Source: Chrysomallon squamiferum (lineage: Eukaryota > Mollusca > Gastropoda > Neomphalida > Peltospiridae). Taken from it: 64,000 nucleotides of DNA. A model generated the notes under the pieces. That model searched no databases, was not told the DNA's origin, and was given only the letters and a program-made list of their open reading frames with translations. A program made the position numbers and the translations under genes. Location of the stretch: the NCBI GenBank assembly GCA_012295275.1, contig CM022679.1, positions 26,099,474 through 26,163,473 of the forward strand. Direction: 5' to 3'. Within the stretch, counting starts at the first letter, position 1; each line of letters begins with the position of its first letter. This document shows positions 1 through 9,490 of the stretch, piece by piece.

Positions 1-522
1 GTTCTCTCTCGCTCTCTCTCTCTCTATCGCGCTCTCTCTCGCATTTAACATGAAGGTATCGCACTTAAGCAAAGGAAGTTTCCTCCATTCCGCAATTGGT
101 TACGGCGTTCGTCTGAGCGCATGAAAATTCATGGCCATTTTTCCAGGGACGGCGGAGCGATAAGCGAGTGAATTATTACCGTCTCTCGACAGAAGAACGA
201 GCAGACGTGGGCCGCGCCTGCTTAACATACATACGTACATACGTACCTATCTCCGCCCTCGCGCGCGCACGTCGCGGGAATTCTCGGATGTACATTTCAA
301 TCCTTGGCAGACCTCTCTCTCCGTTTTTGAAGAGGGTGTGTTTCTTGGAAGACAGTTTTTCGGTTTTGATTTGTTGTTGTTGTTGTTGTTGTTATATTTC
401 TGGTGATTACTGTTTTCTTCTCTTAAAATCAACATATAATTTAAAAAAAATAAAAAAAATAAAAAAAATAAAAAAAGTAAATATATTCGCTACGGACAAA
501 CGCTGGACACCGGTCACTAGAA
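1..522 (+). other. Upstream/5' UTR region of exon 1a
   Basis: This region holds a CT-rich tract with scattered CG (1-43), then about 200 bp of complex sequence with many CpGs, a short TACG/TACA tract (228-246), a TTG run (373-391) and an A-rich (TAAAAAAA)-type tract (441-477). An in-frame TAA at 478-480 bounds the exon 1a reading frame upstream. I see no clear TATA box at a useful distance; ATATATT at 481-487 is only about 40 nt before the ATG. No splice acceptor stands out, so the 5' UTR may be continuous with exon 1a. Seen: repeats and stop. Inferred: promoter role. Confidence 0.4.
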
Positions 523-751
523 ATGGACATGCTGTATTTTGGAGACGGTGTAGCGTATTCTTACAGGCCTCCGTCCTACCAGCCCATCAACCCCCACTGC
601 AAGTACGAGTTTCCGTCGTGTGCCTACCAGGGGGTTGGTGCGGACGGAGGCGGGTATTTCCCGTCGTCCTTCAACCCTTACCACTTCCAAACTGGGATGA
701 CCCCTGGAGACTGTGGCAATTTATTTCAAAGAAGAAACGGCCGTATTAAAG
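523..751 (+). CDS. Pax2/5/8: Pax2/5/8 candidate alternative first coding exon 1a
   Basis: This would be the N-terminal leader of a Pax2/5/8 protein. The ATG at 523 has a good context (GAAATGG, with G after ATG) and is the first after an in-frame stop at 478. The exon encodes 76 residues starting MDM and ends in AAAG|GTAAAC (donor at 752). The single leftover base (phase 1) joins GT at the exon 2 acceptor to give Gly, then HGGVNQLGG. The peptide is rich in aromatic residues (8 Tyr, 6 Phe) plus Pro and Gly, has PSCAYQG and YFPSSFNPYHF segments, and no known domain. Start MDM also occurs in vertebrate Pax2, which may be coincidence. The sequence is complex and GC-balanced, unlike the repeat-rich DNA around it. 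The intron to exon 2 would be about 36.9 kb. The alternative is a chance ORF, but phase, donor and lack of repeats argue against that. Confidence 0.68.
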
Positions 752-982
752 GTAAACGACTAAAATTTTATTATTATTATTATTTCTTTTTTAATTTAAA
801 TTAATTTTTACATTGATGTTTTTTTTTGTTTTGTTTTTTAAATCTTTTTAAAGCGAATTTATTGTTTTTATAAAATTAAAGCAGAATAAAACTAAGAGAA
901 AAATTAATAAAACAGAATATTATAAAAAGGTAAAACTGTTAAGAGTAAAATAAATATATAGATATAGATATCTATATTTATT

Positions 983-1093
983 TTACGTATACATACATAC
1001 ATACATACATATATATAAATATAGATATAGATAAAATAAATTATATTATATATATAATAATAATAAATACATACATACATACATACATACATA
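983..1093. repeat. ATAC / TA microsatellite cluster
   Basis: Two short ATAC runs (989-1008 and about 1066-1091) flank TA- and GATA-rich sequence. They are typical slippage tracts. Confidence 0.8.
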
Positions 1094-2044
1094 TAAATCA
1101 TAATAAAAGTTACATTAAAATAAAAAAAAAAAAATCAAGATAAATTAAAAAAAAAAAAATCAAATTATGACAATAAAAATATTTTCAAAAAAAGCGGACG
1201 AACGTAATAAAAACAAAAAAAGCTAACGGGAAAACGACGAAGAAAAAACCATTGCCTATGTACGGGTGTCATTTTTATTAATTGTCGATTTCATCGTCTC
1301 TTTGAATTATAAAAATCAGTTGTCAATTTGCTGGGTGCATTCACGTTGCCTTGATTGTGGGTTTCGGATGTCGGTTGCATGTGTTCGATTCGCCCCGTCA
1401 GACGACAGCTCTTCATCTGTCATTCACTGACAATGTCCCCATTCACTGTTTATTTCCTTCACTCGAAAAATTTTTCTTTTCACGAGCCCCAAAAATCCAT
1501 AAAAACCTTACTACGACCACAAACGTCGCTTGTTTTACCCTGCGACAAGGTAAACCTCCATTTTCTTACTTGTTGGTTTGCTGAACCGCTCTGCTGATTC
1601 GCTGATAACATTGTTCGTCCATTTTGACTTCATTAAGTCGGGCAAATTAACCGTTTTCGGCCGGTAGATGAAGCACTTACCGTTCGGCCACGCTTTGGTC
1701 AGCAATAATGGCCAGTGGACGACGAACTTCCCCCCTCCCTCCCTCCCTCCTCACTTGCCTGTTTTTGCGTCTTAGGTCGAAGTTTGTGGATGTAAATCAT
1801 ATATTTTTTTTTTTGGTAAATATTTTCAAACGACTATTCTGCCGTGTAATTTACATGCTTTGTTGAGTGTCAAATATCAATGTCACTGTGACTTGACGTA
1901 TCTCCCGCTTGTTGATTTTATGTACTTTATCTGGTAAATTATATATTTCATTTTGCAGCTTTAACAATACATTTCTAAGAAAAAATAAATATATTCTCTA
2001 AAATAAATTGTAAAAATAAATGTTTCTTTCTGAAGGTTAAAGAT

Positions 2045-2178
2045 AATGATGTTAATGATTATTATGATTATGATGATTGTGATGATGATGATGATAATAA
2101 TAATAATAATAATAATAATAATATATAAAATAAAATTATTATTATTATTACTATTATTATTATTACTATTACTATTAC

Positions 2179-2247
<69 letters not shown>

Positions 2248-2263
2248 TATTATTAATATTATT
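2045..2263. repeat. GAT/ATA then ATT trinucleotide arrays, inverted
   Basis: GATGAT passes into (ATA)n at 2095-2122. After only a short AT-rich spacer, (TTA)/(CTA)n follows at 2135-2263. The first half is complementary to the second, so the transcript can fold into an AAU/AUU hairpin with a small loop. Confidence 0.9.
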
Positions 2264-3489
2264 TTGGCAAACATTACAAATAACTCGAACTACAAAATAC
2301 ATACATTTTATTCATTTTATATTTATACTAACCCGCTGTATATATTCCAAATATTATATTACATACAATACATAGCATAAATATGAATTAATAATTATTA
2401 TTAATATATAACTGTTAAAGCTAAATTACAGCATTATAAACCTCTATCAAAAAATAATAGTCGACTTTTCTATGGATTTTATTGATTAATATTAATACGT
2501 AATAAAAATAAAGGGTAATTCACAATATTATTTTAGACGCATCAAATATTATGCACGATCAGTCATATTGTGAAAATTAGTTCATTCATGGGTGATAAAT
2601 TCTTAATACACTAGTTTGGTCATCTAATATGTAATTTTCCCCATTATATTTAGTAATAATTGTATTAAATTTCTCTTGCAAATTATCGTAAAATCAAAAA
2701 TTTCGTATCGAAACTTTTAATCATCTTTAAGTCCATTTAAATATAATTGAATCTAATAAATAATGAAAAGAAAATTTTGCTAAATTATTTACTGGTGAAC
2801 AAAGTATGAAATATACTTTTGTATTATTTTTTTATAAAATTTTCAATTTTGTAAATAAAAATACATTACTTTGAATTGCTGTATCTCTTGATCACTGTTC
2901 CGTATACAACATGACATTATATATTTATATATAATTTATGTTGTATATATATAGTCATAATTTGACACATCTACTTATAATGCTAAATATAAACATGTCT
3001 GTCTGCCTATCTATCTGTCTCTGTGTATGTTTGTGTGTTTGTGTCCGTGTGTATGTGTCTATATACAGTGTATATATATATATATAATATTCTAATGTAT
3101 GTATGTATGTGTATGTATATATATATATACAGTGTGTGTCTGTGTTTGGATGTGTGTAATGAGTGTATGTAATTCGCATACGTAATGTTTGTTTGTATTT
3201 ATATTTACTGTATGAGTAAAACAGTCATTCTCATACAAATCAGTCTAGTCACTTTACTAAAACTGATACCTATTAAACTTGCATGCAAAATTTTCCTCTT
3301 AATCTGCAGGGTCTCGCTACTGTTAAACATGTAAATTAAATTTTATCGTTAAATTTAAAGTTTACATTTTACATATATTCTGCAGGATACCGTAGCATAA
3401 ATGAATTTACCATTAATCATTTACATTCAAATTACGTTAGAAATCGTACATTACCTTTGGCTTTCAGACCTGAACATCAGTTTTTACTA

Positions 3490-3700
3490 TTGAATTTCTA
3501 CGTTACATTTTAACGTTAAATTCCTACTTTATATTTTGACGTCATATTTATACTTTACGTTTTGAAGTTAAATGTGTAATTTATGGTTTGACGTCATATA
3601 TGTGCTTTAAAGTTTTGACGTTATATTGGTACTTTACATTTTACTGTTATACTTGTGTATTACATTTAGTTCTTAAACTTGTGCACTAATTTTACAGCTG
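3490..3700. repeat. Decayed ~26-27 bp tandem repeat with CRE cores
   Basis: Successive segments follow the pattern TTTA-x-TTTTGACGT-x-TATAT at roughly 26-27 bp spacing with many substitutions, about six to seven copies. Two copies carry a perfect TGACGTCA (3537-3544 and 3589-3596, 52 bp apart). It is an old minisatellite by appearance. Confidence 0.6.
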
Positions 3701-3921
3701 AAATTGAATACCATATTATATCCATTGAACACGTACACGCACAATTAAAATTAAATATTTGCATATTATATTCTTAACAATAAAGTAGCCTATTAAATTT
3801 TACCTTTAAATTCATATATTCGTATAAAAAATTGTCTTTAATTAGCATGACAGAAGAGTTTTTAAAATGTATAATAATAATAATAATTGTTATGTTTTTA
3901 AAATTATTTCGTTGTTCCTGC

Positions 3922-3923
<2 letters not shown>

Positions 3924-3993
<70 letters not shown>
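3924..3993. repeat. (TTA)n microsatellite
   Basis: An uninterrupted TTA array of about 23 units. Confidence 0.95.
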
Positions 3994-4084
3994 TAAGCAA
4001 TTTCTTCATTCTTTTATTTTCTCACTTTATATTTTTCTTTGCTTCATTTTACAAAAGGAATTATTCCTTATTCCATTTTTAGTA

Positions 4085-4334
4085 TTTTTCTTTTTTCGTT
4101 CTTTCTTTATTTCTTTTCTTTCTTTCTGTTCTTCCTTCACTTTCCTTGAATCTTTGTTTCTTTTTTCCTTCTTTCATCCGTATTCTTTTTTCTTTTTCCT
4201 TCCTTTTGCCTTTCCTTTTCTTCTTTTTTCCTTCTTTCTATCTTTTCTTTTCCTTCCTTCCACCCTTCCTTCTTTCTTTCTTTTTTCCTTCCTTCTTTTT
4301 CATTCTTTCTGTTTTCCTTCTATCCTTCCATCCT

Positions 4335-4366
<32 letters not shown>

Positions 4367-4378
4367 AACTCTTCCTTT
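4085..4378. repeat. Polypyrimidine TTTC/TTCC tract
   Basis: Nearly 300 nt of almost pure C and T with TTTC and TTCC runs, ending in (TTTC)8. It is a strongly strand-asymmetric tract in the sense strand of the gene. Confidence 0.9.
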
Positions 4379-4862
4379 TAAAACTTTTCTCTTTCGCCTT
4401 CTTCTAATATACACGTCAGCAAAATGGTGTCTAATTTTAACCCTATTATTACGCAAGCTGGTATCCACGTGATTCCCAACCAGCCAGATACACTGACGCT
4501 AAATTATACAACAAAGCGTGATGAATAATGTATACTATATAAATAATAATCGAAGAGATAAGACAGTTTGTAGCCATGAATTTTTAAACGAAGGTAATGA
4601 CACACGCGTGTTAGATAGCGCCTTGTAAGAGTAAGATCATATTGCGTGTGTTTTCTCTGTGTGATTGTTAGTTTCTTTTTGATTTATTAATTGATGAGCG
4701 TATCTGCTTATTCTTTTCTCGCTCTTTGTTTCGTTCGTTCGTTCTTTTCTTTATTTCTTTATTTGCTTTTGATAGATCTGTCTGTCTGTTTCTTTGTCTC
4801 TGCCTAATTATTTATTTACTTATTTATTTATTTATTAGGATATATCTGTCTCTTTTTCTCTT

Positions 4863-4867
<5 letters not shown>

Positions 4868-4903
<36 letters not shown>

Positions 4904-4917
4904 CATCTATTTATCTA

Positions 4918-4989
<72 letters not shown>

Positions 4990-5090
4990 GTATCTATCTA
5001 TCTATCTGCCTGTCTGTCTGTCTGTCTTTTTAATTATATGTCTGTCTGTCTATCTGTCTCTGTCTGTCTGTCAACCTATCTATTTTATTT
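4868..5090. repeat. (TA)n, CTAT and CTGT tetranucleotide block
   Basis: TA repeats (4869-4897) are followed by CTAT and CTGT arrays that interchange by C-to-G style unit changes. This is a compound microsatellite. Confidence 0.92.
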
Positions 5091-5244
5091 AATAAGGGCA
5101 CTAAAACTACATTAGTACGAAAAAGAAAAGCTTAGGAAAATAAAAGGTTAAAAGTATCATCAAGTTATCTCAACTAACAGATCAGAATCATATTTTATGA
5201 CTTCCTGTCCCTATTTTTTATTTTTATTTATTAATAAACATGTT

Positions 5245-5247
<3 letters not shown>

Positions 5248-5337
<90 letters not shown>
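5248..5337. repeat. (CT)45 microsatellite
   Basis: 90 nt of perfect CT. It is complementary to the (AG)35 array at 5900-5969. Confidence 0.97.
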
Positions 5338-5343
<6 letters not shown>

Positions 5344-5892
5344 TTTGCGTGTGAAACAGTAATATCGTTTATTTAATAATACTTCACTCTCACACACATA
5401 TGTAACATACACACACACACACACACACAGAAATGAGTTGCAGATTTCACAACCATTAACTTTCGGCATGGCGATATTTAATACATGCATACTTCTGTCG
5501 AAAATCGACGATACATTATACTGCTATTTTCAGCGTTTGTAACCAAAGTATTATTAATGACGCGTGCAGTGTTTTGTGTATCGTCACTTGTAACACCGGT
5601 CGCATGTGTACTAATCTCTCGTACACACAACACAAAAATCAAAAAAACTGAAACAAACACAGTTTTCGCTTGCTGCATTTTCTCATGATCTCTGAGAGGC
5701 TCTTGTAATTCTGCAGGAACCGAACGCATCTTGTGAGAAGAGAAGAGCTTGTGTTTCGTTCGTGTCTGATTACATTTTGAACGAATACTTCTCGTAATGT
5801 GTTTATGCTGTAAAGATGTTTATGCGGTGTTAATGCGGGCTCGTTACGGTTACGTTGAAAGTTTTCGAAAATAAATTTAGAAGAAAGTAAAG

Positions 5893-5899
<7 letters not shown>

Positions 5900-5974
<75 letters not shown>

Positions 5975-5990
5975 CGAACGAACGAGATTG
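5900..5990. repeat. (AG)35 followed by (CGAA)n
   Basis: A perfect AG run of 70 nt ends in about four CGAA units. It is inverted with respect to the CT array 562 nt upstream. Confidence 0.95.
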
Positions 5991-6791
5991 TGTATGAGAT
6001 TGCATATCTGTGGCTCCATATGTCTGTCTGACTGTACGCATGTGTGAATGTACGGAGGGACGGAGGGATCATTACATGTGCATATGGCACAACACACTCT
6101 CCCCTGACGCAACTTGACAGAAGAGATACATAAACAGTAAGCGTGTAACTCAATACTAAATACCCGACACATGTGAGAGAGTATATGTGTTGTGTGTGTG
6201 TGTGTGCATTTCAACGCATTTCGCAGTGTCACAATGTGCTAACAAAGGTTGATTAATGGCGCAAAAATGAGGTGATACAAACCCATTGTACTCTCTCCAC
6301 AATGACATCAGTCTAAGTGTATAAATTAACTTGCAACAGTAAACGTTGGAAAGGATGACATGCCGGTTTTAGTTTTAGTTTTTTTTTGTTTTGTGGCTGT
6401 TTAGAAACTTGTACTATTTCAGTGTTGTGTGTTGTTGCACAAAGAACAAGGTAGAAGCAGCTGTTGGTAACAGAGAAATTAATTACAGAACCTTCGGCCT
6501 CACTGACTGCTTTGTTATCTCACAATGGGAAGCAAGCCAAAAGAATACATTTTTGCATATACGTTTATAGATATGCAGTTATATAAGTGATTCACGTTCG
6601 CACATAAACATGTATTTATTCAGGTATAGATGTACACGTATATTATTTGTCTGTCTATATGTCTGTCTGTCTGTTTGTGTCTGTGTCTATCTATCTATGT
6701 ATTTATGTAAACATGCATAACGCACATTAATACATATGTACATACATAGGCACATACATGCGTATTTACTTACATACTTATTCATACTTAT

Positions 6792-6845
6792 TTATACATA
6801 CATACATACATACATACACACACACATACATACGTACGTACGTAC

Positions 6846-6885
<40 letters not shown>

Positions 6886-6890
6886 CATAC
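6792..6890. repeat. ATAC, TACG and TA compound microsatellite
   Basis: ATAC/AC units pass into four TACG units (about 6830-6848) and then a (TA)n tract. Confidence 0.9.
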
Positions 6891-6966
6891 ATAACTGTAG
6901 TGCAGGCTATTTCATTTGAAAGGAAAAGCTCAACCAAGCTGGTAAAATTTAATGGACCAATCACTG

Positions 6967-7087
6967 AGCCGCAAACGGCTGTGAAATTTGCCACTGTTAA
7001 GTGACTGCGCCGTAAAACCGTGGTAAAACAGTGATCGTTTTACCACCTGCCGACTCAGACTCTGGTTAAATAATGATTATTATTTAA
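6967..7087. repeat. Cluster of three short perfect inverted repeats
   Basis: AGCCG/CGGCT with a 4-nt loop (6967-6980), GTGGTAAAAC/GTTTTACCAC with a 7-nt loop (7020-7046) and TTAAATAAT/ATTATTTAA with a 4-nt loop (7066-7087), all within about 120 bp. Similar small dyads recur at 7365-7430. Confidence 0.8.
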
Positions 7088-7816
7088 TCACTGCGTCTTA
7101 CGAGTCTGGTAACAATTTTGGTCGTCGAACGAACGAACGAACGAACGAACGAACGAATTCAGCGCGGAGACTGGTAACGTCATTTTTGTCCAACTGTCGC
7201 CTATTAATCAAGGTCGTGACCTTTTTTGCAGCGCGTATGAATACAATTAGCTGCGCCGCATCGCATGCAGGCTCATGTTCGTTGTGAATTAACGCGTGAC
7301 GTGAAACTGCCGTGAGTTTTAATTTTGAGATTTCGTTTCATTAGTCATTTGTGTAATTGTCATCGTTTGCAACATCAGCAGTGATGACGTAATTGACATC
7401 GTTGTAACACATCAGCTGTCGTGATGTGATGGCAAATGTAAACAGACTGGGTCAAAAAAATTTTGTTTTAACGTTGAACTCTGGTGTCTTCTTTTACTGT
7501 TGTTTGTGTTGTTTCAATAAAGTGGTGACAGCTGCTGTGGTCGTTGTAGTAATTTGTTGCTGTAGTAGATTGAAGTAGAATTCGTGGTAATAGTTGTTGA
7601 TTGTTTTTATTCTTTAATAAAATGGAAGCAGCGAAAAAAAAAAAAAAAAAAAATACTGTTATTAACAAAATGTAACCGATGATCAAAATAACAAAAATAT
7701 CTTTTTCCTCTTCTCAAATTATAATTTCGAGAATTTTGAAAATTTTTGCAATTAATCGAATAAAATAAATTAGATTAATCTTCCAGAAGAATTATTACAT
7801 CAGTAAATTTAAAACA

Positions 7817-7818
7817 AT

Positions 7819-7881
<63 letters not shown>

Positions 7882-7897
7882 CATATTTATTTATTTT
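7817..7897. repeat. (TTTA)n microsatellite
   Basis: About 20 TTTA units with one interruption (ACAT) near 7880. Confidence 0.95.
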
Positions 7898-8826
7898 TAG
7901 ATGTCAAAAAAACATCAAAATGCATGGCTCGTTACTTCACGAAACATTTTCCACATTTCGTAAATTTCGCGAAATTGGTAATCAAGATTTTAATAAAAAA
8001 TATTATGGTTAGTTTTGACTGAGATATTTTATCACTGACTATTAAGATGATATATATGACAGCAGGTGATACCTATATTTATGCTGTCTGTAAATCACAG
8101 GGTTTTTTGTGTTTTTTTTTGTTTTATATATTTTTTTACTCTTTTTTTTTATGTCTGGTAACTGCATCGTGATAAAACCAATACTGGTTGGGGAGAAAAA
8201 AAAAAAAAAAAAAAAAAACAATTAAAAACAAATAACAACAAAAAACAACAAAAAAAGTTGTTTTAGAAATTTTACAGTTTAAGACTGAATTGAATACAAC
8301 ATTTAAAAGAATCAGAATTTCTGTGAATGAACTAAAATCAGTTTCAGTTTGAACGTCATGGCGTCCGAAAAACTAAAATTTGGCTTTCGTTATTTCTTTT
8401 TCCTTTCATTTTCTATTCATTATTTCATTCTTTCACAGACATTTTGTTTTTCGTTTGTTCTTTGTGTAATCACTTTTCGTTAATTTTTAAAAAAGATTTA
8501 GTCATTTTTAATTTATTCTTTCTTTATTTAATTCTTTCTTCTATTCAGTTTCTTTTTCTTTCTCTATTCAATGTTCATTCATTCTTCTTTTTCTTTTTCC
8601 ATTTCTTTTTTCTGTCGTTTTCTATTTCTTTTTTCTTTCATTCTCCTTTCGTTCTTTCCGTTTATCTTTATATATATATTTTTTTTTTATCCTCATTATT
8701 CTTTTGTCATTCTTTTTTCTTTCTTTCTAAGCTGTCAGTTCCTGTTGCATTCTTTAACATCCTGGTACGCTAATAGTACAATCCATGCTTTCACTGTCTT
8801 TATTTTGTAAATGAGATTAAATTCCT

Positions 8827-8862
<36 letters not shown>

Positions 8863-9131
8863 ATTTAAAAAAAACCCCAGTCTTGTAATTATCTACTTAT
8901 TCTACCACTGTATTTAAGAATAAGATATACGAGTAAAAGTTTATTAAGTTTAATAGCTAACGTTTTACCTCGTTCATCTCGAATATTCTGATTTTTTTAT
9001 CACCTGAGAAGGTGGGCATTTCGTAAACACAACGCCAGTAAATACTAAAAAAAATTTCACACGAAAAAAATAACGAGCGACTGTGCAAAGAGCGAGCAGA
9101 CAAAAAAAATGACATTTTTCTTTCGCTGCCC

Positions 9132-9157
9132 GGGGGGTGGGGGGAGGGGGGAGGGGG
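9132..9157 (+). other. Strong potential G-quadruplex
   Basis: G6-T-G6-A-G6-A-G5 with single-nucleotide loops, on the sense strand of the 1a pre-mRNA. It is followed by a CpG-containing complex island to about 9355. Confidence 0.75.
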
Positions 9158-9490
9158 TAGTGGTCCGTTTCACTTCACGTTCGATTTCGACGTTGGTGCG
9201 TTGTACACACGGGGAGACACTTCGCCACGTTGTGACCTCAGCAACACAAACGGCTACTTCGCATGGGCACACAGCACGGTCAATTGAATGTGCAACGACG
9301 GCGTACATCGCAGTCGGCTGGGACAATCTCCGCCGTCAGTTTAATGTTTACTAACAGTGTGAATTAGTTAGCTTAAAAAAAAAAAAAAAAAAAAGTCCCC
9401 ACATGTTTTTATTAATGTTCCCTGGCTGTTGAGATACTATCAGCAAAAACTAGTTGAAAAGAGGAACACAACAATATCAAGTACTACGAT

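Larger units (their letters stand above)
752..9490 (+). other. Intron 1, first part: repeat-dense
   Basis: This holds no gene I can support. It is dominated by simple repeats listed separately, plus a decayed ~27-bp tandem repeat (3490-3700). Stretches of ordinary complex sequence lie at about 1240-1760, 4390-4640, 5340-5870, 5980-6540 and 6880-7560. The last has a cluster of small inverted repeats, CGAA repeats at 7127-7157 and a nuclear-receptor-like inverted repeat. A G-rich run at 9132-9157 is followed by a CpG-containing complex island to 9355. The minus-strand frame at 5478-5678 looks like a signal peptide plus short tail but is unsupported (see findings). Confidence 0.6.

Noticed and set aside
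168-749. 193-residue ORF overlapping exon 1a in another frame
   Set aside because: It runs through TTG and A-rich repeats; the 523 frame has the better ATG and a phase-matched donor.
2046-2375. Long ORFs of poly-Leu/Ile/Asn type at TTA/AAT arrays (also near 25700, 36700, 38400, 57300)
   Set aside because: They are translations of trinucleotide microsatellites in all frames; no start context, domain or splice evidence.
5639-6232. 197-residue minus-strand ORF
   Set aside because: Its middle is the AG array read as Ser-Leu repeats; flanks show no family resemblance.
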